A stretch of DNA of 6,881 nucleotides from Clostridia bacterium (GCA_017462125.1 JAFTRQ010000116.1:1-6881); one strand, 5' to 3'. Shown: positions 1 through 5,825, counted from the first letter of the stretch. Notes: generated by a model from the letters alone, not told the origin. Made by a program: numbers and translations.

Positions 1-267
1 GCCGAGTCTTCGGCCGCTGACTGAAAACGGCTGACAAGGGAATCCGGCTGTGATAAGATCAATTTCGGGGAGATCTTCGCATTTGATTCGGGTTGCATCG
101 TCACAAAAATATTCACCTTCCGTTTCGTATAAAGCTCTGTAAGCTTTTTGTGCGAAGGGATCGATCTCACACCAGCCTACAGGCACAAAAAAATCGCCGG
201 CGTTAGTGAGTCCTGATCTGAACCCGCCAACACCGGCGAACATATCCAAATATCTGATTTTTTTCAC
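1..267 (-). CDS. C5-cytosine DNA methyltransferase, N-terminal part (truncated by window edge)
   Basis: Transfers a methyl group from S-adenosylmethionine to C5 of cytosine in DNA. Only residues 1-89 are in the window; the gene continues past base 1. Visible family motifs: motif I FAGVGGF (about 10-16, SAM binding), EIDPFAQ (34-40), DDATRI (56-61) and the catalytic loop GFPCQPFS (75-82) with nucleophile Cys78. The start is GTG at 267, which overlaps the stop of the DUF4314 gene as GTGA (4 nt); a GAGG sits about 10 nt upstream, so translation is probably coupled. No restriction endonuclease is seen in the window. Inference: an element-borne methylase that protects the element from host restriction. 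The target sequence cannot be predicted because the recognition domain is outside the window. The family assignment is firm; the physiological role is not. Confidence 0.95.
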   Translation of the reverse strand, partial: MKKIRYLDMFAGVGGFRSGLTNAGDFFVPVGWCEIDPFAQKAYRALYETEGEYFCDDATRIKCEDLPEIDLITAGFPCQPFSVSGRRLG

Positions 268-1271
268 TCGAGCTTCACCTCATTGGTTGGGCTTTGCTCG
301 GTAGCTGCGTCGATCATATCTGCCACCTTCTCGGGGCAGAACATCCAGTCTACATGATGATCCGTTTCCAACTCGGGCGTGTACCAATACTTGTACGGGA
401 CGAGCTTATGGATCTCATGGAGTACCTCTTTATCTTCGCTCTGATCGGAGAGCACACCTCGGGGCGTAAAGAAATTCGTTCCCCAATGCTCACCCGAAGA
501 GCAAGCGTCGATATCGAGCAGTGCGGGATAGATGTTGCCGTCTGCCGCCTGAACGACGCCGGGGACGGTTACCATACCTGCGGAGCTGTCGATGTGGTCG
601 GTACCGTATACCTCGAGGTACTTTTCATGGAGCATTCGGAGCAGGTCTGTGGGTACTGTCATATCTCCTGTCTTGTAGGCGTTCTTCATGCCCACCCATT
701 CGATACAGGGAATGACCTCCTTGTTGACCTTATCGATATACGCCATTTGGAGCTTCTCACTCTGCTCATCGAGGATCTCATCCTGTGTGAGCTTACGGAA
801 ACTGTCTTCCTCGGGAACAATGCCGAGCCGTCTGCCGTTATCAAAGGTACAATGGATCGTGCCGAGGTCATCGACGTGATCCACCGTTCCTCTTGTGCCG
901 GGTTCGATGGGACGGGGATCGCTTCCCATCATTTCAAGTTCGATTCGCGTTCCTTTCGGATACAAGGCTTTGTACTGCTTGGCAAGCTGTTCAAGCCTTC
1001 TGAAATCGTTCATGTCTTCACCTTCCTTGTAATCTAAGATTTTGAATCCCTGCGGCAAGGGATCAAAGTTGCTTACGAAGTCAAGTGGGATCGTCTGTCC
1101 GTTTTCATCACGGAAGACGTTGACTACCATCGGGACTCCGTAATAGTTTTCTTCCTTGACGGTTTTGAGGAAGTCTTCTTCGGTGTAGTAATAACAGCTT
1201 TCACCGGTCTGTCCTTTCGTGTCAAGAAAGTCGATCCGACCGACAGGACGTAGTGCTTTGCTTATGCTCAT
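264..1271 (-). CDS. DUF4314-domain protein of mobile-element type, function unknown
   Basis: A 335-aa protein of unknown function. Three parts are visible. Residues about 1-82 are a small alpha/beta-looking domain (starting near VGRIDFLD). Residues about 90-160 resemble DUF4314, a small beta-rich KOW/SH3-like module with GTRGTVDHVDD and a TFDNGRRLGI strand. Residues about 175-335 are an unrecognised C-terminal region rich in W, Y and H. The start at 1271 is set by AAGGAGC five nt upstream, which overlaps the TAA of the preceding gene (9-nt gap). The stop overlaps the GTG of the methyltransferase gene. A second ATG at 1013 (residue 87) has its own good ribosome binding site and would give a 249-aa product beginning just before DUF4314. 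DUF4314 proteins are common in clostridial integrative elements, where their role is unestablished. A 247-codon antisense frame here is a codon-bias shadow. Confidence 0.85.
   Translation of the reverse strand: MSISKALRPVGRIDFLDTKGQTGESCYYYTEEDFLKTVKEENYYGVPMVVNVFRDENGQTIPLDFVSNFDPLPQGFKILDYKEGEDMNDFRRLEQLAKQYKALYPKGTRIELEMMGSDPRPIEPGTRGTVDHVDDLGTIHCTFDNGRRLGIVPEEDSFRKLTQDEILDEQSEKLQMAYIDKVNKEVIPCIEWVGMKNAYKTGDMTVPTDLLRMLHEKYLEVYGTDHIDSSAGMVTVPGVVQAADGNIYPALLDIDACSSGEHWGTNFFTPRGVLSDQSEDKEVLHEIHKLVPYKYWYTPELETDHHVDWMFCPEKVADMIDAATEQSPTNEVKLE
1011..1028 (-). promoter_or_regulatory. Internal ribosome binding site and ATG within the DUF4314 gene
   Basis: On the minus strand AAGGAAGGTG lies 5 nt before an in-frame ATG (residue 87 of the 335-aa protein), directly ahead of the DUF4314 module. 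The spacing and complementarity are as good as those of the annotated starts nearby. It could drive a shorter DUF4314-only product, or be a relic of a fusion between two formerly separate genes. Whether it is used is unknown. Confidence 0.4.
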
Positions 1272-1280
1272 AGTCGCTCC

Positions 1281-2021
1281 TTACATTGAGATTTCTCCTA
1301 TCTGATCCATTGTTTCCGCTTCGGTAATGTCCATCAGATACTTCGGATCCACGATCACCTCATGCTCGTTTCTGCGATTGAAATAAGCGTAGATGTGTTC
1401 TCGGTCGATTTGTGCTTCGTAGACGGTACCGTCCTCACCGAATCGGTGTGCGAACCAATCTGCGGTATCGTAGTTCAATGTCCACGATAGTGCCTTTACA
1501 TTTTTCGCATTGTGCGAGGTCACACCTCGGTAGACGGTTACGGTATCGTCGAGTGCTTGGAACTCGTCGTATTCATCATCGTTCATGAGGAACTTGGGTA
1601 CCGCTTTTTTGAACAGAGACAGAAGCCTGTTCTTGCTCATATTCGGATCGTTGTTCGGCGATTCGGTTCGCACCCACACGTCGGCAAGCATTTCTGATAG
1701 ATCCTTGCTCGACAGATGCGGAGCTGCATATTTCAGAAACGCAAGGCTGTAGGACTTGGTAATCATGAAGGAGATCTCGTGAGGTGTCCGTGCTTCCTTG
1801 ATCTGTCTGATCTTCTCATCTTGCCACAGCTTGAGAGCTTCGGGATCCGATGTGATATCCGCTTGGGCAATCCCGCCGTCCTCGGTTCTGTATGCGACCA
1901 TTCCGCTATCAGTGAAGGGATGCTTGACGATCAGCGGAGAATACTCGGTGTTTTGGATATCAAGATGCACAAACATTCTTGCGAGCTTTTTGATCTCACC
2001 GAGGTCGGTTACTGTTTTCAT
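1281..2021 (-). CDS. Putative ADP-ribosyltransferase-like protein
   Basis: A 246-aa soluble protein with no signal peptide or membrane segment. The C-terminal third carries three motifs in the order and spacing of R-S-E class ADP-ribosyltransferases: VYRGV (Arg165), SWT within ALSWTLNYDTADWFA (Ser179, Thr181; resembles the S-T-S strand), and NEHEVIV (Glu219 and Glu221; resembles the ExE catalytic motif). By analogy it would transfer ADP-ribose from NAD+ to a target; the target is unknown. Residues 1-150 are unrecognised. The frame is open upstream to 2135, but the start is placed at ATG 2021 because GAGGA lies about 7 nt upstream and the ATG forms a TGATG stop-start overlap with the preceding gene. 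The protein ends in Ser-Met. The ART assignment is by eye from motifs; the coding call itself is firm. Confidence 0.8.
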   Translation of the reverse strand: MKTVTDLGEIKKLARMFVHLDIQNTEYSPLIVKHPFTDSGMVAYRTEDGGIAQADITSDPEALKLWQDEKIRQIKEARTPHEISFMITKSYSLAFLKYAAPHLSSKDLSEMLADVWVRTESPNNDPNMSKNRLLSLFKKAVPKFLMNDDEYDEFQALDDTVTVYRGVTSHNAKNVKALSWTLNYDTADWFAHRFGEDGTVYEAQIDREHIYAYFNRRNEHEVIVDPKYLMDITEAETMDQIGEISM

Positions 2022-2419
2022 CACAGCGTCCTCATCTCGTACCCGATGTCTTCCTGTGCGAACATAGACATATAGTCGTGGACGGTATCGGATATCTGAT
2101 CGTACTCTTCGCCGGTCATTTTGAAACCATACCAACCATTGCAGCTACCCTCGTCCCAAAAATATGGGTTTGAGCCATTCTTCAGTCCGAGGATATCACT
2201 GAATTTGAGAACGGTCATATCGATCGTGCCTTCGGTGCGGTTCATAATCGTGATCTTGAAAGCATCGTAGTGCTTATGAACCTCTGTGCTGTAAAATTCG
2301 ATCTTGGCTCGGACGTCCTTGTCGAGCTTACCGATCATCATCTTTCCGCAGAACATCGCATCGTAGAAAAGCTCGCTTTCACGAAACATTCTTCTGAGTT
2401 CACGTTCCATTTTGATCAC
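2021..2419 (-). CDS. Hypothetical protein (132 aa)
   Basis: Not recognised. A 132-aa soluble protein with a basic N-terminus and an aromatic and acidic C-terminal half (FWDEGSCNGWYGFKM near residues 88-102). No signal peptide, membrane helix or catalytic motif is visible. The preferred start is GTG at 2419, with GAGGTGAT about 5 nt upstream inside the end of the previous gene. An in-frame ATG three codons later (2410) is an alternative and has GGTGATC close upstream. Its stop shares a base with the start of the ART-like gene (TGATG), so the two are probably translated together. The context is an accessory operon of a mobile element. Confidence 0.75.
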   Translation of the reverse strand: MIKMERELRRMFRESELFYDAMFCGKMMIGKLDKDVRAKIEFYSTEVHKHYDAFKITIMNRTEGTIDMTVLKFSDILGLKNGSNPYFWDEGSCNGWYGFKMTGEEYDQISDTVHDYMSMFAQEDIGYEMRTL

Positions 2420-2430
2420 CGCACATCACC

Positions 2431-2694
2431 TCACATTGTCTGCTCGAAGGGTTCTTCGGTTTGTGTCTGTTCGTCAACAACCTCGGTGTATCTCATATCG
2501 AAGTTGCAAAGCGAATAGAACTCACGGCACGCGCAAGGGTTTCTTTCGAGATATTCTTCGTTGGAAGCATTGATACCAAGGTCGGGATTGCCGTAGGAGT
2601 CTGTGGTGTCATAAACAAGCTCGAGGCTGCCGTCTTCCATTCGGATGGTCATACCTGCTTTGATCTCGACACCGTTTTTATCAAAATACTGCAT
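2431..2694 (-). CDS. Hypothetical protein (87 aa) ending in FEQTM
   Basis: Not assigned to a named family. The N-terminal pattern (MQYFDKNGVEIKAGM, then a strand pair with GSLELVYDTTD and GNPDLGI) suggests a small beta-rich domain. The general look is that of short conserved proteins in clostridial phages and integrative elements, but no function is known to me. The start ATG at 2694 has AAGAGGTG about 6 nt upstream. The gene lies 77 nt after the kinase gene, beyond a terminator hairpin, with no convincing promoter in between, so its expression depends on terminator read-through or a promoter inside the kinase gene. The C-terminus P-F-E-Q-T-M matches a tail shared with three neighbouring proteins (see findings). 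The following gene starts 11 nt downstream. Confidence 0.75.
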   Translation of the reverse strand: MQYFDKNGVEIKAGMTIRMEDGSLELVYDTTDSYGNPDLGINASNEEYLERNPCACREFYSLCNFDMRYTEVVDEQTQTEEPFEQTM

Positions 2695-2713
2695 TCTTAC
2701 ACCTCTTTCTTAG

Positions 2714-2752
2714 GAAAAAAATAAAGGTACCGCATTTTTTTTGCGATACCTT
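2714..2752 (-). terminator. Rho-independent terminator after the kinase gene
   Basis: On the minus strand an 11-bp stem (arms 2742-2752 and 2724-2734, one non-Watson-Crick position) with a 7-nt A-rich loop is followed by A then seven T (2722-2715). It sits 19 nt past the kinase stop and before the 87-aa gene, closing the toxin-antitoxin cassette. Confidence 0.85.
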
Positions 2753-2771
2753 CGTATTGGTGGATATTTAA

Positions 2772-3713
2772 TTAGAATGATTGGCTGAATCCTTGAGAGG
2801 AATTATAGTTGGTCAGCGATTCTCCGGTCGCCTGTTCAAAAGCCGGCAACATGATCTTCTCGTACCGAGCGTTGATATATGCCTTGTAAAAATCCTTTTG
2901 TAAATCGGAGATATATGGTGTTTCATCGATAAACTGTTCGATCTGCTCCATATCAATCTTAGGCACGATTCGCACGATTGCTTCATTACAGTCGGCATAT
3001 TCACCCGACATAAGGAAATCATAATAATTGACCTTTTGGCCACCCATCTTGATGGCTGATGTCGGGAAGCGGTAAATACGTGCATTCAGATCGTCTTCAT
3101 TGGTAAGGACGTTTCGCATAACCTTTTCGTCCGCTTGGGGAAGAAGACAGCTTCCGCAGTCGAAAATCGGAGCAATCTCTGCCGTGTCGGTTTGGCGGTT
3201 GTAAAGGAATCCCCAGTTTCCGTTATGGCGATCAAAGTTACCAAGCAATGCATCTACTACAAACACATTCCAAAAGTGTTCGAGAAGCTTGCCGGGGTTC
3301 ACGAACTGTTGCTTTTCAATGGATTCTAAAATATCCGACAGTTCTGTTCCGCTGCCGCCGTGCTCGGAATCAATTACCGTATTCTTGATGGAGCAGAAGT
3401 CATACAGCGTCTTTCCGTCTGCGGTAAAATCACCGCAAGCGCATACCACTTTTTCCTTGCCGCTTACCGTAAAAACTCCAAGCAGAGTCTGCTGTGCGGG
3501 AATGCCGAGCATATTAAAAATACTGCTTCCAAGATGCTCGCTGATGCAACTGTTGGTGTAGGAGAGATCGGTTGGCTTTTGAGCACCGGACGGAGGGAAC
3601 TTCAGCATATACTGTCTGCCCTCGTATTCAACGGCAATCTTCTTACCGTTTGCTCCATTGTACGCCTTACCGAGTAATCTTCGGCAAGACGTGAAGTCTA
3701 TTCTTTCTATCAT
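2772..3713 (-). CDS. HipA/CtkA-like serine/threonine kinase (toxin of a hipBA-like module)
   Basis: A 313-aa protein kinase-like protein. Visible motifs: putative ATP-contacting lysine in YMLKFP (Lys38); catalytic loop GNFDRHNGN (about 159-167, Asp161, Asn166), the hallmark D-R-H-x-x-N of HipA-type kinases; and a DFG-equivalent in IFDCGSC (Asp185). HipA toxins phosphorylate translation components such as GltX; the target here is unknown. It is shorter than E. coli HipA (about 440 aa) and seems to lack the separate N-terminal HipA_N subdomain, resembling CtkA or HipT. The frame opens at 3728, but ATG 3713 is chosen because GGAGG lies about 8 nt upstream and it overlaps the HTH stop as ATGA, typical of coupled antitoxin-toxin pairs. 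All key catalytic residues are present, so it is probably active. The C-terminus SQGFSQSF carries the tail shared with its neighbours. Confidence 0.9.
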   Translation of the reverse strand: MIERIDFTSCRRLLGKAYNGANGKKIAVEYEGRQYMLKFPPSGAQKPTDLSYTNSCISEHLGSSIFNMLGIPAQQTLLGVFTVSGKEKVVCACGDFTADGKTLYDFCSIKNTVIDSEHGGSGTELSDILESIEKQQFVNPGKLLEHFWNVFVVDALLGNFDRHNGNWGFLYNRQTDTAEIAPIFDCGSCLLPQADEKVMRNVLTNEDDLNARIYRFPTSAIKMGGQKVNYYDFLMSGEYADCNEAIVRIVPKIDMEQIEQFIDETPYISDLQKDFYKAYINARYEKIMLPAFEQATGESLTNYNSSQGFSQSF

Positions 3714-4141
3714 ACTGTTTGCCTCCATAAAAACTTTTGCCTGAGATAATCAGCGTGTGCAGATGTTATAACACCATCGCTGATTTCGGCAGCGTTAATA
3801 CTGCCGTACAGTTCTCCCCACAGGCAATCGAGAAGCGTTGAACCGTTTTCAAGTGCTTCTTTATATGCGTCAAGATCCCTTTGTAAATAACCGGGCAAGC
3901 CGTACTCATAGGATCGCTCGATACTGCTTTCGGCAGTCTGTTCAGCCATTGCGGATTCCATTAAGGTTTCCATCGACACAGAGAGCACCGTTGCCAACTT
4001 GTATAAGGTTTCTCCCGAACACTTTTCGATGCGCGTCTTTCCGCTACAAATATCGTTCAGTGTTGCATGAGGTACACCGCTGAGTTTGGCAAGTCTGTAT
4101 TTTGTCATACCGTTTTCGGTAAGTATTTCATTGATACTCAT
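3710..4141 (-). CDS. XRE/Cro-type HTH regulator, probable antitoxin of the HipA-like kinase
   Basis: A 143-aa protein. Residues about 1-62 form a Cro/C1-type helix-turn-helix with YRLAKLSG as helix 2 and PHATLNDICSG as the recognition helix. Residues about 72-143 are a second helical domain (GYLQRDLDAYKEAL, then YLRQKFLW) of unknown function that could contact the kinase. By analogy with HipB it should neutralise the kinase and repress its own promoter. In-frame ATGs also exist at 4156 and 4147. The first lies upstream of the predicted transcription start and is excluded; 4141 has GGGTGAT about 4-5 nt upstream and is preferred. The stop overlaps the kinase start by 4 nt. Confidence 0.88.
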   Translation of the reverse strand: MSINEILTENGMTKYRLAKLSGVPHATLNDICSGKTRIEKCSGETLYKLATVLSVSMETLMESAMAEQTAESSIERSYEYGLPGYLQRDLDAYKEALENGSTLLDCLWGELYGSINAAEISDGVITSAHADYLRQKFLWRQTV

Positions 4142-4158
4142 TTTCATCACCCACATAT

Positions 4159-4187
4159 ATTATATCGGTATACCGAAATAATGTCAA
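4159..4187 (-). promoter_or_regulatory. Sigma-A promoter of the HTH-kinase module
   Basis: The minus strand shows a perfect -35 TTGACA (4187-4182), a 17-nt spacer and a perfect -10 TATAAT (4164-4159). The predicted start of transcription is near 4152, only about 10-12 nt before the HTH start codon, so the antitoxin message has a very short leader. Confidence 0.92.
4165..4176. promoter_or_regulatory. Palindromic operator within the promoter spacer
   Basis: A perfect 12-bp palindrome TCGGTATACCGA fills most of the spacer between the -35 and -10 boxes and directly abuts the -10 hexamer. A bound HTH dimer here would block RNA polymerase, giving autorepression. A lone half-site TACCGA lies about 45 bp further upstream (4217-4222). 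That the downstream HTH protein is the binder is inference. Confidence 0.75.
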
Positions 4188-4254
4188 TAGGATTCCCGAA
4201 AATGTCACAAATTATTTACCGAGGCGCCATTCAAAATACGGTTATGATTTGCGC

Positions 4255-4479
4255 TTACATTGATTGCGTGAAGGATTGACCTTGTTCATTGAGGAAGCCC
4301 TCATATTTTTCTTGCCATCTACCCAAGGTGCGGTTGATGGATTTATAGGTTTCAAGCCGATCCATCTCACCGAAGGTATCGTCTGCGATATCGAGTAGGG
4401 ATACCAACTCGCTCAGACCTTCCTTCATCTTGTCGATACAGGCAAGGGCTTTTTCAGCGTGTTCAATGTCTTTATCCAT
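4255..4479 (-). CDS. Small helical hypothetical protein (74 aa) ending in FTQSM
   Basis: Not recognised. The 74-aa product is almost entirely predicted helix: a charged amphipathic stretch (DIEHAEKALACIDKMKEGL) followed by another to about residue 63, compatible with a coiled coil or helical hairpin. There is no transmembrane segment. The frame is open to 4527, but ATG 4479 is preferred: AAGGAGC lies 5 nt upstream, just after the stop of the 115-aa gene (13-nt gap). The last eight residues, GQSFTQSM, match the tails of neighbouring proteins. It is the last gene of its cluster; the next 70 bases hold the promoter region of the toxin-antitoxin module. Confidence 0.7.
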   Translation of the reverse strand: MDKDIEHAEKALACIDKMKEGLSELVSLLDIADDTFGEMDRLETYKSINRTLGRWQEKYEGFLNEQGQSFTQSM

Positions 4480-4492
4480 TTCTGCTCCTTTC

Positions 4493-4840
4493 TTATAGCT
4501 GTACGAAGCCTTGACCGAAGAGTTCATCGGGACACCAATTCACGTTGAAATCCGACTCACCGATGCAGTCGCAATGACCGGACAGGAAGTCGGGATCCCG
4601 CTGTTCGCGCATCATCATATATGCCACCTCTTCGGGTGTTGCTTTGACCGTTTCACCTTCGCCGTAGAGGAAGGCTTGCGCTCTGACGTTCACGACGGTG
4701 TCTTCTGTGATCTCATCGAGGAATTCATGGTATGCGGTCCAACCTTCCAGGTCATCGGCTTCGTGAGGAAACCCTCCGACAAAGAACTCCGATTCGTTGT
4801 AGTCATCGCGCATGGTGACTTTGGAGAACAGGATTGCCAT
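4493..4840 (-). CDS. Acidic hypothetical protein (115 aa) ending in GFVQL
   Basis: Not recognised. A 115-aa soluble, strongly acidic protein (about 25 Asp/Glu against about 6 Lys/Arg). It contains a short Cys/His cluster (GHCDC near residues 88-92 and a later NWCP), too sparse to call a zinc site. The start ATG at 4840 forms a TAATG overlap with the stop of the 285-aa gene and has GGGAGG about 9 nt upstream, so the pair is co-translated. It ends with GQGFVQL, an apparent variant of the tail on the next gene (GQSFTQSM). An anti-defence DNA-mimic role is conceivable from the charge and neighbour but is speculation. Confidence 0.75.
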   Translation of the reverse strand: MAILFSKVTMRDDYNESEFFVGGFPHEADDLEGWTAYHEFLDEITEDTVVNVRAQAFLYGEGETVKATPEEVAYMMMREQRDPDFLSGHCDCIGESDFNVNWCPDELFGQGFVQL

Positions 4841-5697
4841 TACTCAATACCTCCCATCTTCTGATCGCTGAGATACTCGTCGAACTCATCGCCGTTCAGC
4901 ATGAACCAATCGTCACCGCCGTGCCAGAAGCTGACGTACATATCGCCGTCTTCCACGCGGATCGAGCGTTGCTCCAAGCCTTCGCCGTATCCGTCCGAGC
5001 ATTGACCTTCGAGCCAATCCTTGAACTCGGCTTCCTCTTCAGCCGTGAAGGGAGCAGTAAGCTCGGCGCGAATGCATCCGTAAAGGACGCCGTCAACGTT
5101 CTGTGTGCTGAAGTGTACCTCCTTGAGCTTTCCGACAGCTCCGTTGCTTCCATCGAAGTAAGCTGCGAGGTTATCTTCATCACGAGCATCTTCCAAGCGG
5201 ATCATATCACGGATTCGTTCCTCGTAAGGAGCGAGGTAGCTGCCGTCATACTCGTCGGGATAGTCTTCCATGTTGCCGTATTCATCACGGCTGTACACGT
5301 TTGCAACCAAGGGACAGTAGAAGTATTCGGTAGTGTCTTGCATCCGAGCTTCGAGCATATACTTGTCAAACTCGGCTGTGGATGAGATCTTGCCAGACAT
5401 CACAGCTTCCATAGCATCCAACTTATTTTGGTAGGGCAGGTTCTGATAGATCTCGCAAGTTGTGTTGATGAGGGAAAGCGTGTCGGTAGGAGAAATGAAA
5501 GAAGCGAGTTTCTTTTCGAACTCGCTGTTTCCAAAAATCTTCACTTTGATCGGTTCGTCCTCTTCATCCACGCACTTGATTTCATGCGCCGGTTTTCTGA
5601 TGCCGATGGAGCCGAGGTGATCGGCCATAAGGTAACGCTTGCACGGAAACTCCATGACTAAGGTGTTGCCTTCGTTTTCGATAATTGCTGTTAACAT
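4840..5697 (-). CDS. Very acidic 285-aa protein, possibly antirestriction (ArdA-like) N-terminal domain
   Basis: A 285-aa protein with about 60 acidic and 25 basic residues, net charge near -35. Residues about 1-125 have an arrangement reminiscent of ArdA-type antirestriction proteins, notably a helical stretch around LSLINTTCEIYQNLP, but the similarity is weak and judged by eye. Residues about 200-285 form a second domain (DGYGEGLEQRSI, then GDMYVSFWHGG) of a kind seen in accessory proteins of clostridial mobile elements. ArdA proteins mimic DNA and block type I restriction enzymes; the extreme acidity fits such a role but does not prove it. The frame opens at 5730, yet ATG 5697 is preferred because AAAGGA lies about 7 nt upstream. 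It is the first gene of its cluster. An overlapping antisense frame is a shadow. Confidence 0.8.
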   Translation of the reverse strand: MLTAIIENEGNTLVMEFPCKRYLMADHLGSIGIRKPAHEIKCVDEEDEPIKVKIFGNSEFEKKLASFISPTDTLSLINTTCEIYQNLPYQNKLDAMEAVMSGKISSTAEFDKYMLEARMQDTTEYFYCPLVANVYSRDEYGNMEDYPDEYDGSYLAPYEERIRDMIRLEDARDEDNLAAYFDGSNGAVGKLKEVHFSTQNVDGVLYGCIRAELTAPFTAEEEAEFKDWLEGQCSDGYGEGLEQRSIRVEDGDMYVSFWHGGDDWFMLNGDEFDEYLSDQKMGGIE

Positions 5698-5734
5698 TGC
5701 CTTTTCCTTTCTTTCGTATTTCGCTCTCACATAC

Positions 5735-5763
5735 CTGAAATTTTCGAAATTTTATGGTATAAT
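5735..5763 (+). promoter_or_regulatory. Candidate rightward promoter with extended -10
   Basis: TGGTATAAT (5755-5763) is a perfect extended -10 element. With a 17-nt spacer the -35 is CTGAAA, four of six matches to TTGACA. It points toward the hairpin, the TGACCA repeats and the tRNA remnant, with no gene following, so the product would be a short non-coding transcript. A TTTCGAAA palindrome lies in the spacer. The sequence is AT-rich, so chance occurrence is possible. Confidence 0.4.
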
Positions 5764-5771
5764 GAGAGTAA

Positions 5772-5813
5772 TAAAAAAGCCCTTTCGAAGATGTTTCCAC
5801 CATCAAAAGGGCT
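5772..5813 (-). terminator. Rho-independent terminator, minus strand
   Basis: An 8-bp perfect stem AGCCCTTT / AAAGGGCT (5778-5785 and 5806-5813) with an inner GATG/CATC stem is followed on the minus strand by a run of T (5778-5773). It would stop transcription arriving from the right, for example from the recombinase gene or across the tRNA remnant, before the 285-aa gene cluster. Confidence 0.7.
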
Positions 5814-5825
5814 ATGTATTTTGGG

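Noticed and set aside
294..1037. 247-codon open frame on the plus strand
   Set aside because: Fully antisense to the DUF4314 gene, which has a good ribosome binding site, coupled neighbours and a recognisable domain. The plus frame has no binding site and no protein-like domain; codon bias explains its openness.
2022..2135. Upstream extension of the ART-like gene to ATG 2135
   Set aside because: The extra 38 residues are very Arg-rich and overlap the coding end of the 132-aa gene, whereas ATG 2021 has a strong GAGGA and a TGATG overlap.
2802..2812. TATAAT-like -10 inside the kinase 3' end as promoter of the 87-aa gene
   Set aside because: The hexamer TATAAT exists on the minus strand, but no acceptable -35 lies at 16-18 bp, and the terminator would follow it, so a promoter is not supported.
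4834..5385. 183-codon open frame on the plus strand
   Set aside because: Antisense to the 285-aa gene; a hydrophobic Val/Leu/Ile-rich translation typical of the reverse reading of Asp/Glu-rich codons. No ribosome binding site context.
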